Shown: positions 32,441 to 42,145 of the stretch, one piece after another | Layout: every line of letters starts with the position of its first letter | Numbering within the stretch: the stretch's first letter is position 1 | Origin: Streptococcus infantis | GTDB lineage: Bacteria > Bacillota > Bacilli > Lactobacillales > Streptococcaceae | DNA: 64,000 bases | NCBI RefSeq assembly: GCF_021497965.1 | Contig: NZ_CP046525.1 | Location: forward strand, 806,001 to 870,000 | Direction: 5' to 3' | Translations under genes and position numbers: made by a program | Notes under the pieces: generated by a model | Seen by the model: only the letters and a program-made list of their open reading frames with translations | Told to the model about the DNA's origin: nothing | Database searches by the model: none

Positions 32441-34432
32441 ATGTTTCGATTAACCAATAAGTTGGCCATATCCAACTTAATCAAAAACCGCAAACTCTAT
32501 TACCCTTTTGCTTTGTCTGTCATTTTGGCAGTCACGATTAGCTATCTCTTTTACTCCCTAGCCTTTAATCCAAAAATTGTGGATTTGCGTGGTGCATCTG
32601 CTATACAATTTACCCTACAACTAGGGCTTGTCGTAGTGACACTTGCATCTGCCATTATCGTGCTTTATGCCAACAGTTTTGTCATGAAAAACCGTTCCAA
32701 AGAACTGGGTGTATATGGCATGTTGGGCTTAGAAAAACGCCATTTGATTGGTATGACCTTCAAGGAACTCTTGATATTTGGGCTAGTAACAGTCACTGCC
32801 GGTATTGGGATTGGTGCCCTCTTTGACAATCTCATCTTTGCATTATTGCTTAAACTTGCAAAGATGAAGGTAGAGCTAGTAGCTACTTTCCAATGGTCTG
32901 TTGTTTTTTCTATCCTTCTGGTATTTGGGCTTGTATTTTTACTCATTGTCTTCCTAAATGCTATCCGCATTATCCGTATGGATGCTCTGCAACTTTCTCG
33001 TGAGAAAGCAAAAGGTGAGAAGAAGGGGCGTTTCCTGGTTCTTCAAACTTTAGTAGGGCTCATTGCACAAGGTGGTGGCTACTACTTAGCACTAAGCGTA
33101 ACAGATGCATTTAAAGCTGTCGCTACTTTCTTTATTGCGGTCATGTTAGTTATTGTAGGAACCTATCTCTTATTCAATGCTGGTATTACAGTCTTCTTAC
33201 AGTTGCTCAAGAAAAACAAGAGATATTACTACCAACCCAACAACCTCATCTCTGTTTCTAACCTCATCTTCCGTATGAAAAAAAATGCTGTCGGATTAGC
33301 AACCATTGCTATCCTTTCAACCATGGTTTTAATCACCATGTCAGCAGCAACCAGCATCTACAACGGTTCTGAAAATATGAAAAAACTCCTATATCCTCAC
33401 GATTTTGATGTCAAGGGGCAAAATGTAGAAGTTGAGGATTTAGACAAACTTTTGACTCAGTATGCAAGTGAAAAGAGCTTAACGATTAGTAATAAAGATG
33501 TTCTCAGTTATGCGAGTTTCGGTCTTTCTAGTCAAGACGGGACCAAATTAAGCATCTTTGAAAAAGGGCAAAATAATGTTATGCCCAAGACTGTCTTCTT
33601 AGTTTTCGACCAAAAAGATTACGAAAAGATGACTGGTCAGAAATTGAATCTCACTGGAGATGAAGTAGGGCTTTGGGCTCGAAATGACCAACTTAAAGGA
33701 CAGAAAGCATTTAGTCTGAACAATCAGAACTATACGATCAAGGAAGCAATCCAGCAGGATTTTATTGCCAATCATGTTACCAATCCCTATGTACTATTGG
33801 TATCGGATTATAACTATCTTGTAGTTGCTGACCTTCAAAGCTTTTTAAAACAGTACCAGGATTCAGCTATATACACACAGCTCTACGGTGGTATGGATGT
33901 AACAGCTAGTCTAGAGGAACAGTTAAAGCTATCTGATGATTTTGAGGAGTTTGCAAATAATTTTAGTCATAATCTCAAAAATAAAGACGGTATGGTTTAT
34001 GGTGGAGGCACTGCAAGTGATGCAATTGCCCAAATGAATGCTCTCTTTGGAGGAGTTCTCTTTATTGGTATTTTCCTCTCTATCATCTTTATGATTGGAA
34101 CTGTACTCGTTATCTACTATAAACAAATCTCAGAAGGTTATGAAGACCGTGAACGCTTTGTCATCCTGCAAAAAGTTGGGTTGGACCAAAAACAAATCAA
34201 GCAAACCATTAACAAGCAAGTCTTGACTGTTTTCTTCCTTCCTGTAATCTTCGCCTTCCTTCATCTAGCATTTGCCTATCATATGTTAAGTTTGATTCTT
34301 AAGGTCATTGGGGTAGTAGATACAGCTATGATGTTAAGTGTAACACTTTCTATTTGTGGTATCTTTGCCCTCATCTACGTACTTATCTTTATGATTACTT
34401 CAAGAAGCTATCGTAAGATTATCCAGCTATAA
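32441..34432 (+). CDS. FtsX-like ABC transporter permease, BceB type
   Basis: This is a 663-residue membrane protein with about ten helices, arranged as one N-terminal helix, a three-helix FtsX bundle, two further helices, a large extracellular domain of roughly 200 residues (about residues 310-520), and a C-terminal FtsX bundle (ALFGGVLFIGIFLSIIFMIG). That layout is typical of BceB-like permeases that sense and release peptide antibiotics from lipid II-cycle targets. In pneumococcus a similar pair lacks a neighbouring two-component system, as here. A terminator shared with the convergent VIT gene follows. Confidence 0.9.
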   Translation: MFRLTNKLAISNLIKNRKLYYPFALSVILAVTISYLFYSLAFNPKIVDLRGASAIQFTLQLGLVVVTLASAIIVLYANSFVMKNRSKELGVYGMLGLEKRHLIGMTFKELLIFGLVTVTAGIGIGALFDNLIFALLLKLAKMKVELVATFQWSVVFSILLVFGLVFLLIVFLNAIRIIRMDALQLSREKAKGEKKGRFLVLQTLVGLIAQGGGYYLALSVTDAFKAVATFFIAVMLVIVGTYLLFNAGITVFLQLLKKNKRYYYQPNNLISVSNLIFRMKKNAVGLATIAILSTMVLITMSAATSIYNGSENMKKLLYPHDFDVKGQNVEVEDLDKLLTQYASEKSLTISNKDVLSYASFGLSSQDGTKLSIFEKGQNNVMPKTVFLVFDQKDYEKMTGQKLNLTGDEVGLWARNDQLKGQKAFSLNNQNYTIKEAIQQDFIANHVTNPYVLLVSDYNYLVVADLQSFLKQYQDSAIYTQLYGGMDVTASLEEQLKLSDDFEEFANNFSHNLKNKDGMVYGGGTASDAIAQMNALFGGVLFIGIFLSIIFMIGTVLVIYYKQISEGYEDRERFVILQKVGLDQKQIKQTINKQVLTVFFLPVIFAFLHLAFAYHMLSLILKVIGVVDTAMMLSVTLSICGIFALIYVLIFMITSRSYRKIIQL

Positions 34433-34441
34433 TAAAAAAAT

Positions 34442-34470
34442 AAATACCTCGATTTTTTCGAGGTATTTTT
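34442..34470. terminator. Bidirectional terminator after ABC transporter
   Basis: AAATACCTCG pairs with CGAGGTATTT around a T-rich loop; A residues precede it and T residues follow. It separates two convergent genes. Confidence 0.9.
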
Positions 34471-34475
34471 ATGTT

Positions 34476-35171
34476 TTAAATGCTAAACAATTGTCCAAAT
34501 AGATAGGTAACACCCATAGTCAAAAGGCCGATACAAAGGTTACGAATCATAGCTGTTTTAGTGGGGGCTTTTCCAAGTTTTGCACTCGTATATCCAGTAA
34601 TTAAAAGGGAAATTGCTACAATAACAACAGTAGCAGGGATTCGATAGTCGCTTGGGAAGATAGTTATTGAAAGCATGGGTGGAAGACTTCCAAGAACAAA
34701 GGCAATAAAGCTAGATGCTGCAGCATGCCATGGATTGGTGAATTCTTCATACTCGATACCGTATTTTTCCTCGACTAAGGCTTTTAGTGGATTTTTCAAA
34801 AAAGCTTTGTTAACTAATAGTTGAGCTGAAGTTTCACACTCACCATTTTGAAGATAGGCTGCGTAGAGTGATTTTTTTGCAGCATCCATATCTTTATCCA
34901 AAAGTAATTGTTCACGGGCTACAGCGGCCTCCTCCGTGTCTTTTTGAGTAGATACGGATACATACTCTCCTCCAGCCATAGAAAAGGCGCCAGCAAGGAT
35001 TGCGGCCAATCCTGATAGGAAGATAATCCAGATATTCGTTGTAGCACTCGCTACCCCGATAACAACTCCAGCAATAGAGATAATTCCATCATTAGCTCCC
35101 AGTACACCAGCACGCAAGATATTTAAACGGCCAGCAAAGTTTGCATCAATTTCATGAGTAATTTCTGACAT
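34476..35171 (-). CDS. VIT1/CCC1-type iron/manganese transporter family protein
   Basis: This is a 231-residue membrane protein. The start at 35171 (MSEITHEIDANFAGRLNILR) has AGGAG 7 nt upstream; a longer frame from 35219 lacks one. The first helix carries the family motif AGVLGANDGIISIAGVVIG, followed by four further hydrophobic segments and a cytosolic Glu-rich helical loop between helices 2 and 3. Plant and yeast relatives move iron or manganese; bacterial members are uncharacterised. It stands alone between two plus-strand units. Confidence 0.88.
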   Translation of the reverse strand: MSEITHEIDANFAGRLNILRAGVLGANDGIISIAGVVIGVASATTNIWIIFLSGLAAILAGAFSMAGGEYVSVSTQKDTEEAAVAREQLLLDKDMDAAKKSLYAAYLQNGECETSAQLLVNKAFLKNPLKALVEEKYGIEYEEFTNPWHAAASSFIAFVLGSLPPMLSITIFPSDYRIPATVVIVAISLLITGYTSAKLGKAPTKTAMIRNLCIGLLTMGVTYLFGQLFSI

Positions 35172-35381
35172 AGTTTTCTCCTTTTTAAACATTATAAAGT
35201 ATAGGAGAAGTGAATACAAACTTTTTAAACTATCTGAAAAAAGTTCTACAATTCTAATTTAAGACAAAGTAAATAGAAGTAGCCATAGCTATTTCTTATG
35301 CCAAGATATAACAAAGTTGTATTTGTAACCTAGTGGGATAGGTGATACAATGAACATAATGAAATCTTTGGAGGTCTAAAT

Positions 35382-36662
35382 ATGACTCGTGAATTTAAAT
35401 TTGAAACTCTTCAATTGCATGCAGGACAAGTGGTGGATGCTACTACCAAGTCTCGTGCTGTACCAATTTACCAAACAACATCCTTTGTATTTGATGATAC
35501 ACAAGAGGGTGCAGAACTCTTTGCCCTTCAAAAACCTGGTAATATCTATACTCGTATTACCAATCCAACAACATCGGCCTTTGAAGAGCGTATCGCAGCC
35601 CTTGAAGGTGGTGTTGGTGCTCTTGCAACTGCATCAGGTATGGCTGCTATTACCTACACAATTTTAGCTCTAGCTCACGCAGGAGACCACGTCGTTGCAG
35701 CGTCAACCATCTATGGTGGTACCTTTAACCTCTTGAAAGAAACCCTTCCACGTTATGGAATCACCACAACATTTGTTGATATTGATAATCTAGAAGAAGT
35801 AGAAGCAGCGATTAAAGTTAATACCAAGCTTGTCTTGATTGAAACTTTGGGAAATCCAGTTATTAATATTCCAGATATCGAAAAAATCGCTGAAATTGCT
35901 CACAAACACCAGATTCCTTTGGTCGCAGACAATACTTTTGCTACACCATATCTTATCAATGTCTTTTCTCATGGTGTTGATATCGCGGTTCACTCAGCAA
36001 CTAAGTTTATCGGTGGTCATGGGACAACTATTGGTGGTGTCATCGTTGATAGTGGTAAATTTGACTGGGCTGCTTCAGGGAAATTCCCTCAATTAGTCGA
36101 AGAAGATCCTAGCTACCACAATATCAGTTATACTCGTGATGTTGGTGCTGCAGCCTTTATCGTTGCTGCTCGTGTTCAATTGCTTCGCGATATGGGAGCT
36201 GCGCTATCACCATTTAACTCATTCTTACTTTTACAAGGTCTTGAAACACTTTCTCTTCGTGTTGAACGCCATGTTCAAAATGCTGAGAAAATCGTAGATT
36301 TCCTTGTGAACCATCCAAAGGTTGAAAATGTCAACTATCCAAAACTTCCAGATAGTCCTTACCATGCCTTGGCTGAAAAATACTTACCAAAAGGTGTTGG
36401 CTCAATCTTTACTTTCCACGTTAAAGGTGGAGAAGCAGAAGCACGTAAAGTGATTGACAACTTGGAAATCTTTTCGAACCTAGCCAACGTGGCAGATGCA
36501 AAATCATTGGTCGTTCATCCAGCAACTACAACACATGCACAGTTGTCTGATTCAGATTTAGAAGCTGCAGGAGTAACTAAAAATCAAATACGACTTTCAA
36601 TCGGTCTTGAAAATGTCGATGATTTGATTGAAGATTTGCGACTAGCTCTTGAAAAAATTTAA
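35382..36662 (+). CDS. O-acetylhomoserine sulfhydrylase/cysteine synthase-type PLP enzyme
   Basis: This is a 426-residue enzyme of the Cys/Met metabolism family. It starts KFETLQLHAGQVVDATTKSR, shows the PLP-phosphate binding ASGMAAITYTI and DNTFATPYL, and has the lysine in HSATKFIGGHGTTIGG. The insertions and length match O-acetyl-L-homoserine aminocarboxypropyltransferases, which make homocysteine from O-acetylhomoserine and sulfide (metY/cysD types). GGAGG precedes the ATG. The hairpin that terminates it overlaps the radC ribosome site. Confidence 0.9.
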   Translation: MTREFKFETLQLHAGQVVDATTKSRAVPIYQTTSFVFDDTQEGAELFALQKPGNIYTRITNPTTSAFEERIAALEGGVGALATASGMAAITYTILALAHAGDHVVAASTIYGGTFNLLKETLPRYGITTTFVDIDNLEEVEAAIKVNTKLVLIETLGNPVINIPDIEKIAEIAHKHQIPLVADNTFATPYLINVFSHGVDIAVHSATKFIGGHGTTIGGVIVDSGKFDWAASGKFPQLVEEDPSYHNISYTRDVGAAAFIVAARVQLLRDMGAALSPFNSFLLLQGLETLSLRVERHVQNAEKIVDFLVNHPKVENVNYPKLPDSPYHALAEKYLPKGVGSIFTFHVKGGEAEARKVIDNLEIFSNLANVADAKSLVVHPATTTHAQLSDSDLEAAGVTKNQIRLSIGLENVDDLIEDLRLALEKI

Positions 36663-36689
36663 AAATAACTTGTTTTTATCGAATTAAGG

Positions 36690-36725
36690 ATCCTTCTCAC
36701 GAATAATTAAGTGAGGAGGATTTTT
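36690..36725 (+). terminator. Hairpin covering radC ribosome-binding site
   Basis: ATCCTTCTCAC (36690-36700) pairs with GTGAGGAGGAT (36711-36721) with one G-U pair and a 10-nt loop, followed by TTTTT. The 3' arm contains the GAGGAGG ribosome site of radC (ATG 36726). It is therefore both a terminator for the upstream gene and a structure that can hide the radC start. Confidence 0.75.
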
Positions 36726-37406
36726 ATGTATAGTATTTCATTTCAAGAAGATTCGCTATTACCAAGAGAAAGACTAGTCAGGGAAGGAGTAGAGGCTCTC
36801 AGTAATCAAGAATTACTAGCTATCTTGCTAAGAACAGGAACAAAACAGGCCAATGTCTTTGAAATAGCACAGAAGCTTTTAAATAACCTAACTTGCCTAA
36901 CAGATTTAAAAAAAATGAGCCTACAGGAATTGCAGACTTTATCAGGTATTGGACGTGTTAAGGCAATTGAACTACAAGCCATGATAGAGCTAGGCTATCG
37001 CATTCATAAACGCGAAACAGTGGAAATGGAGAGTATCCTTAGTAGTCGAAAGTTAGCTAAAAAGATGCAAGATGAACTTGGAGATAAAAAACAAGAGCAC
37101 CTAGTGGCGCTCTATCTAAATACTCAAAATCAAATCATTCACCAACAGACTATTTTTATTGGGTCAGCTACTAGAAGCATTGCTGAACCGAGAGAAATTC
37201 TCCACTATGCCCTAAAGCACATGGCAACATCTGTGATTCTTGTTCACAATCATCCATCAGGTGCAGTAGTTCCCAGTCCCAATGACGACCATGTTACCAA
37301 GCTTGTTAAAGAAGCCTGCGAATTAATGGGGTTGGTCTTATTGGACCATCTAATTGTTTCTCATTCTGATTACTTTAGTTACCGAGAGAAGACGGACCTG
37401 ATATAG
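36726..37406 (+). CDS. radC: RadC/JAB-domain DNA repair protein
   Basis: This is a 226-residue protein. It has an N-terminal helix-hairpin-helix ([19 protein letters not shown]) and a C-terminal JAB/MPN metalloprotease-like domain with [19 protein letters not shown], the usual H-x-H...D zinc motif. The ATG at 36726 is preferred over the GTG at 36711 because GAGGAGG is 8 nt upstream. Despite its name, a DNA-repair role is disputed. It ends 2 nt from a convergent gene. Confidence 0.93.
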   Translation: MYSISFQEDSLLPRERLVREGVEALSNQELLAILLRTGTKQANVFEIAQKLLNNLTCLTDLKKMSLQELQTLSGIGRVKAIELQAMIELGYRIHKRETVEMESILSSRKLAKKMQDELGDKKQEHLVALYLNTQNQIIHQQTIFIGSATRSIAEPREILHYALKHMATSVILVHNHPSGAVVPSPNDDHVTKLVKEACELMGLVLLDHLIVSHSDYFSYREKTDLI

Positions 37407-37408
37407 GA

Positions 37409-37921
37409 TTATTTTTTGAAGTTTAGAGGACCCTGCTCAATCGCTTGTAAAGCATAGGACTCTATATCCTTCATATCAATTTTAGGAAGAGGATCAATTG
37501 TAGGGACTAGCAACTTTTCTTGTACGATAAAGTCGACAATAGCATTGAAATCTTTAATGTTATAATACTTTTTGGAGTGAATCAAGATATCTCTGTAAAA
37601 AACAAGCGATGAACGAAATTTGCCTTTAAATTTTGCATCTGCTTTTTTGCAGAATAGTTTAGACTTTTTAGACCACACTTTGAGTTGCTTTTGTTTTTCT
37701 TTTTGAGATAGTTTATCATGATTCACTTTATCCATAGAAAATGCTTGATAGCTTTCAGTAGTTAAAAGTCTGTATAGATTAGAAAGTTGAAAATAAACGT
37801 CTATTTTCTTTTCCTTATAGGTTGAGAAATGGTCAAATTCCTTGCTCTTAACAGATGAGAAAACATTAACTTCTAAATCTCTTAAAAGCTCATGAGTAGA
37901 AGGGGGGTTAAGTTCAGTCAT
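37409..37921 (-). CDS. Conserved streptococcal hypothetical protein
   Basis: This is a 170-residue basic, largely helical soluble protein (YFQLSNLYRLLTTESYQAFSM... KKSKLFCKKADAKFKGKFRS). No enzyme or DNA-binding signature is recognised. It follows the amidotransferase gene by 15 nt and is probably the last gene of the rex transcript. Confidence 0.65.
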   Translation of the reverse strand: MTELNPPSTHELLRDLEVNVFSSVKSKEFDHFSTYKEKKIDVYFQLSNLYRLLTTESYQAFSMDKVNHDKLSQKEKQKQLKVWSKKSKLFCKKADAKFKGKFRSSLVFYRDILIHSKKYYNIKDFNAIVDFIVQEKLLVPTIDPLPKIDMKDIESYALQAIEQGPLNFKK

Positions 37922-37936
37922 AATTAATTAACTAAT

Positions 37937-38626
37937 TTAAAGTTCATTGACGACATAGTCAAACAATGTTTTATCTTTTGGGCGATTTTCAAAGAGAAAT
38001 TCTGGATGCCATTGAACACCGAGATAAGGGAAACCTTCCGTACTTGTTATAGCCTCGATAATACCATCTTTAGGATCATGTGCTACAACCTTTAGATTCG
38101 GAGCTAAATCTTTGATACTCTGATGATGGAAAGAGTTGATATGGGAGATTTCCCCATAGATTTCTCTAAGAATAGTATCTGGTTCAGTGACAAGGCGCTG
38201 AGTAGTGTATTCAGCTGAACTATCCTGCCAATGATCCTCGATATCTTGATAAAGAGACCCACCCATGGCAACATTAAAGAGCTGGGTACCACGACAGACA
38301 GAAAAAATTGGTTTTTTCTGTCTAATAGCTTCTTTGATAAGTGCTAGTTCAAAAATATCCCTTTGAAGGTGGTAGTCGTCGCTATCAATAGCTTTTGACT
38401 CACCATAATATTTAGGATCAACATTTTGCCCACCAGTTAAAATAAGCTTATCAATTAAACTAATGTAGTAACTGGCCATTTCTTCATCACCGATCGGTAG
38501 GATAATGGGGATACCTCCAGCTTCCTTAACCCCTTCAACAAAGCCTTTGGCCGCATAACTCATCATAAGCTCATCATCTGGATGAACTTTTTCATTTCCT
38601 GTAATCCCAATAACTGGTTTATTCAT
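37937..38626 (-). CDS. Gamma-glutamyl-gamma-aminobutyrate hydrolase-type (class I glutamine amidotransferase fold)
   Basis: This is a 229-residue enzyme. FSVCRGTQLFNVAMGG contains the nucleophilic cysteine and VQWHPEFLF the histidine-glutamate pair of the class I GATase triad. The DxLILTGGQNVDP-like segment (IDKLILTGGQNVDPKYYGE) is typical of PuuD-like peptidase C26 hydrolases. PuuD itself hydrolyses gamma-glutamyl-GABA in putrescine breakdown; here the substrate is unknown. It lies 15 nt after rex. Confidence 0.88.
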   Translation of the reverse strand: MNKPVIGITGNEKVHPDDELMMSYAAKGFVEGVKEAGGIPIILPIGDEEMASYYISLIDKLILTGGQNVDPKYYGESKAIDSDDYHLQRDIFELALIKEAIRQKKPIFSVCRGTQLFNVAMGGSLYQDIEDHWQDSSAEYTTQRLVTEPDTILREIYGEISHINSFHHQSIKDLAPNLKVVAHDPKDGIIEAITSTEGFPYLGVQWHPEFLFENRPKDKTLFDYVVNEL

Positions 38627-38641
38627 AAATACTTACGCTTT

Positions 38642-39283
38642 CTAATCCTCTTTACGCATGAAATAGAGGAGAGTTTGAAGTTCGCTTGTAAGATCGACAT
38701 ACTGAACAACTACGTCTTTAGGAAGATGTAGGTGAACAGGTGAAAAACTGAGAATACCTTTGATGCCAGCATCAACCAACAATTCAGCAACTTCTTGAGA
38801 TTTTATACTAGGGACAGTAAGAATAGCAGTTTTAACATCATTATCTATAATTTTGTCCTTTATTTGAGAGATTCCATAGATTGGAACACCGTCAGGAGTC
38901 TGGGTACCAACCTCAGGATGGTCATCTAGGTCAAAAGCCATGATGATTTTCATCTTGTTACGCTCATGAAAACGGTAGTGGAGGAGGGCATGCCCCATAT
39001 TTCCGATACCAACTAGCATAACGTTGGTAATAGAGTTATCATTTAAAAGATCGGCAAAAAAGTTCATGAGCTTCTTGACATCATAGCCAAAGCCACGTCG
39101 TCCAAGTTCTCCAAAGTAGGAGAAATCACGACGAACAGTCGCAGAATCTATACCAATTGCCTCTGCGATTTGTTTGGAATTAGCTCTTTCAATTTTTTCA
39201 GCATTAAATCTTTTAAAAATACGATAATAGAGAGAAAGTCTCTTTGCTGTTGCTTTAGGAATAGCAGACTGTTTTTCTTTCAC
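38642..39283 (-). CDS. rex: Redox-sensing transcriptional repressor Rex
   Basis: This is a 213-residue protein with a winged helix ([38 protein letters not shown]) and an NAD(H)-binding Rossmann domain ([15 protein letters not shown]... [14 protein letters not shown]). The C-terminal domain-swapped helix ends the protein. Rex leaves DNA when NADH rises, derepressing fermentation genes. A candidate Rex site lies 39 nt upstream. It shares its orientation and probable transcript with the two genes that follow. Confidence 0.95.
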   Translation of the reverse strand: MKEKQSAIPKATAKRLSLYYRIFKRFNAEKIERANSKQIAEAIGIDSATVRRDFSYFGELGRRGFGYDVKKLMNFFADLLNDNSITNVMLVGIGNMGHALLHYRFHERNKMKIIMAFDLDDHPEVGTQTPDGVPIYGISQIKDKIIDNDVKTAILTVPSIKSQEVAELLVDAGIKGILSFSPVHLHLPKDVVVQYVDLTSELQTLLYFMRKED

Positions 39284-39321
39284 AAAATCACAACCTTTCT
39301 ATTTACTATTTTATAGAAAGT

Positions 39322-39339
39322 TTGTGAAAATTGCAACAA
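39322..39339. promoter_or_regulatory. Candidate Rex operator upstream of rex
   Basis: TTGTGAAAATTGCAACAA has a perfect left half of the Rex consensus (TTGTGAAA) and a weaker right half. Its position just ahead of rex suggests autoregulation; this is inference from the consensus. Confidence 0.4.
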
Positions 39340-39369
39340 TAACGAAAAAAAACTAAGAAAAATCTTAGT

Positions 39370-39579
39370 TTAGGTATTTTCGTGATAGGTTGTTAAAAAA
39401 CGATAGAGGTTCCCAAGAAGACCTTGATAGATTTCAACCCCATTGTGTGTTAATGAAGTGATAAGAGTCGTATCAGGAAGGGTTACACAACCCGATAGAG
39501 AGAGCATAAGAGCTTCATAGTCTTCATATTCTTGAACACGCTCTACTTGATATGAGTCCTTGTAAGTTAATCGAAACAT
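39370..39579 (-). CDS. DUF4649 family small protein
   Basis: This is a 69-residue protein starting MFRLTYKDSYQVERVQEYED, with a beta-alpha pattern and the segment TLITSLTHNGVEIYQGLLGN. Short Firmicutes proteins of this type carry the DUF4649 label; no activity is known. It lies 9 nt after the DUF1831 gene and is the last member of the prs-nifS cluster before the rex promoter region. Confidence 0.75.
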   Translation of the reverse strand: MFRLTYKDSYQVERVQEYEDYEALMLSLSGCVTLPDTTLITSLTHNGVEIYQGLLGNLYRFLTTYHENT

Positions 39580-39588
39580 AATAATCTT

Positions 39589-39936
39589 CTATCTTTTGCT
39601 TTTTGTAAATACGCCACGCTCAACAAGACTATCCATCAAGAAGTAGAATTTCTCTTGGTGGATATGTGTTTCTTCTGATTTGAAAATATCAACTAAACGC
39701 AGACCAGATTTATCAGTGATATTGATTTTCGCGCCTGTTAAGTCTTTATTAATGATAATTTTCAGCTGGAAACCTTCTCCACTATTTGGAACCTTTTCAA
39801 GTAGACGTGTCAGTTCATAGTTACCAACTTTAGTTTCAAAAAAAGTATTATCTTTAAGAGTAAATTTCTTTACAGTTGTGCTAAGTGTGTAATCGTAACG
39901 GCAATTTTTTAGTTTAATTGTTTGTTCGAATGCCAT
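39589..39936 (-). CDS. DUF1831 domain protein
   Basis: This is a 115-residue soluble protein (MAFEQTIKLKNCRYDYTLST, QEKFYFLMDSLVERGVFTKS). The DUF1831 assignment rests on its length, its sequence opening and its constant place next to a NifS-like gene in lactic acid bacteria. It begins 4 nt after that gene, so it may assist the desulfurase; unproven. Confidence 0.78.
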   Translation of the reverse strand: MAFEQTIKLKNCRYDYTLSTTVKKFTLKDNTFFETKVGNYELTRLLEKVPNSGEGFQLKIIINKDLTGAKINITDKSGLRLVDIFKSEETHIHQEKFYFLMDSLVERGVFTKSKR

Positions 39937-39940
39937 TGAG

Positions 39941-41056
39941 TTATCCTCCGATGATATTTTTAAGAGTATTAGCGAGAGTTATCATCTCTTGTTCTGTATT
40001 TTGAGGTGAAATGCTGACACGAACGGATTCGTGCAAACGAGGTGAATCTTCTCCGTAGAGTGCCTGAAGAACATGACTGACCTGAACAACACCAGCAGTA
40101 CAAGCAGAACCAGTCGAGATAGAAATCCCTTCAAGGTCTAGACGGAGTAGCAGTAGGTCGTTTCGTTGTCCTGGAAATCCAATGTTGAGGACATAGGGAA
40201 GTTGCTCTTTACCTTGGTTTAGATAGTAGTTTGATCCATCCATTTCAGCTAGAAATGTTTCTTGTAGTTTTTGAACTTTTTCGAAATTGCTTTCTAAATT
40301 TTGGAGATCGTCCTTAAGTGCTGCAACCATACCGATAATTGCTGGAAGGTTTTCTGTTCCTGCTCTTTTTTTCTGTTCTTGATCTCCACCGTGTAGATAA
40401 GAATCAAAATCTGTAGAAGCTGCATAGAGGAAACCAACGCCTTTAGGACCATAAAACTTATGAGCAGAAGCACTGAGAAAATCAATCCCCAATTCTTCAG
40501 GGAGAATCTCTAATTTACCAACCGCCTGAACTGCATCAACATGATAAACAGCTGGATGATTTTTTAAAACCTCACCAATTTCAGCAATCGGTAATAGAGT
40601 TCCTGTTTCATTGTTTGCAAACATAGTAGATACTAAGATGGTATCTTCACGGAGTGCATTTTTGACTTGGTCTGCAGTGATTTCTTGATTTACAGGTTTC
40701 AAAACAGTTACTTCAAACCCGAAATTTTCAACCAAATATTCAATTGGTTCAAGAACTGCGTGATGCTCAATAGCAGTAGTAATGATGTGTTTCCCACGCC
40801 CTTGGTGGCGAAGGCAGTAACCAATAATTGCTGTATTATTACTTTCTGTACCACCAGAGGTGAAGAAAACGTGCTGTGGCTTTGTTCCTAGTAAACTCGC
40901 TAACTCTTGACGCGCTTCTCGTAATAATTTACCTGCTTGACGTCCATGGCTATGAATACTAGAAGGGTTCCCATATGTTTCTTGCATGACTTGAGTCATT
41001 GCTGAGATAGCTACAGGTGACATGGGTGTCGTAGCAGCATTATCCAAATAAATCAA
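39941..41056 (-). CDS. NifS/IscS-like cysteine desulfurase
   Basis: This is a 371-residue PLP enzyme. Opening motif IYLDNAATTPMSP; PLP-binding FTSGGTESNNTAI and VDAVQAVGK; lysine in SASAHKFYGPKG; catalytic-cysteine loop STGSACTAGVVQVSHVL. It is of the short-loop NifS/IscS group, which delivers sulfur for tRNA thiolation or Fe-S assembly. In related streptococci a second, SufS-type desulfurase exists elsewhere, so a tRNA-thiolation role is plausible. It lies 15 nt after prs. Confidence 0.92.
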   Translation of the reverse strand: MIYLDNAATTPMSPVAISAMTQVMQETYGNPSSIHSHGRQAGKLLREARQELASLLGTKPQHVFFTSGGTESNNTAIIGYCLRHQGRGKHIITTAIEHHAVLEPIEYLVENFGFEVTVLKPVNQEITADQVKNALREDTILVSTMFANNETGTLLPIAEIGEVLKNHPAVYHVDAVQAVGKLEILPEELGIDFLSASAHKFYGPKGVGFLYAASTDFDSYLHGGDQEQKKRAGTENLPAIIGMVAALKDDLQNLESNFEKVQKLQETFLAEMDGSNYYLNQGKEQLPYVLNIGFPGQRNDLLLLRLDLEGISISTGSACTAGVVQVSHVLQALYGEDSPRLHESVRVSISPQNTEQEMITLANTLKNIIGG

Positions 41057-41071
41057 AAACTCACCTAATTT

Positions 41072-42022
41072 CTATTTAAATTTAAATAGTGGACTAACTG
41101 GTTTTCTTTCATGAATACGAACCATGGCATCACCAATTAATTCGCTTGCAGTAATGTATTTTACATTTTTTGGTTTTTTACTTTCTGTTACGACAGAATC
41201 TGTAACCAAGATTTCTTTGATATTAGCTGCATCAAGCAATTCTGCAGCGCTGTCAACGAAAAGTCCATGACTTGAAACTGCATAGATTTCAGTTGCACCA
41301 TCGCGTTCTAGGATTTTAGCAGCTTCAGAGAAAGTACGACCTGTATTTAGAATATCATCAATCAAGATTGCTTTCTTGCCTTCAACCTCACCGATAATGT
41401 ATCCCTGACTACGTTCAGAATCATCTTGAGCATAGTCGATGATAGCAATCGGTGCATCAAGGTACTCAGCAAGGCTACGAGCACGTTTTACGCCTGAATT
41501 TTTAGGGCTAACAACAACCACATCTGAACCTGTCAAACCTTTATCGCAATAATGTTTTGCAAAAAGAGGAATTGTGTAGAGGTTGTCAACAGGAATATCA
41601 AAGAAACCTTGAACCTGAACAGCGTGAAGATCAAGTGTCAATACACGACTAACTCCGGCTTTAACCAACATATTTGCAACAAGTTTAGCTGTAAGGGGTT
41701 CGCGAGAAGAAGCGATACGGTCTTGACGAGCATAACCAAAATAAGGCATGACAACATTGATTGTATTTGCACTAGCACGAACACAGGCATCAACAGTGAT
41801 TAAAAGTTCCATCAAATGATTGCTAACAGGATAAGAAGTAGACTGGATGATATAAACATCATAGCCACGAACACTTTCTTCGATGTTAACTTGAATTTCA
41901 CCATCTGAGAATTGACGTGATGATAATTTTCCAAGTGGAACACCTGCAGCATCTGCGATTTTTTGAGCAATTTCATGGTTTGATGAAAGTGAAAAAAGCT
42001 TCATATTCTTTGTATCTGACAT
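41072..42022 (-). CDS. prs: Ribose-phosphate pyrophosphokinase
   Basis: This is a 316-residue enzyme making PRPP from ribose 5-phosphate and ATP. Motifs: [18 protein letters not shown] start, [16 protein letters not shown], the ATP-binding [28 protein letters not shown] and the PRPP loop [13 protein letters not shown]. Length matches bacterial class I enzymes. It heads the minus-strand cluster prs-nifS-DUF1831-DUF4649. The 123-bp gap upstream to the CYTH gene is AT-rich and likely holds its promoter. Confidence 0.95.
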   Translation of the reverse strand: MSDTKNMKLFSLSSNHEIAQKIADAAGVPLGKLSSRQFSDGEIQVNIEESVRGYDVYIIQSTSYPVSNHLMELLITVDACVRASANTINVVMPYFGYARQDRIASSREPLTAKLVANMLVKAGVSRVLTLDLHAVQVQGFFDIPVDNLYTIPLFAKHYCDKGLTGSDVVVVSPKNSGVKRARSLAEYLDAPIAIIDYAQDDSERSQGYIIGEVEGKKAILIDDILNTGRTFSEAAKILERDGATEIYAVSSHGLFVDSAAELLDAANIKEILVTDSVVTESKKPKNVKYITASELIGDAMVRIHERKPVSPLFKFK

Positions 42023-42145
42023 TGATAAACCGTCCTCTATAAACTACGTGAATCAGCAAAAGCAAACAATTTTAAAACAAGTGTTTTCTGTTACAGATTC
42101 TAATATTTTTTATCTCTTTTATTTTATCAAAAAAAGTTGATTATT

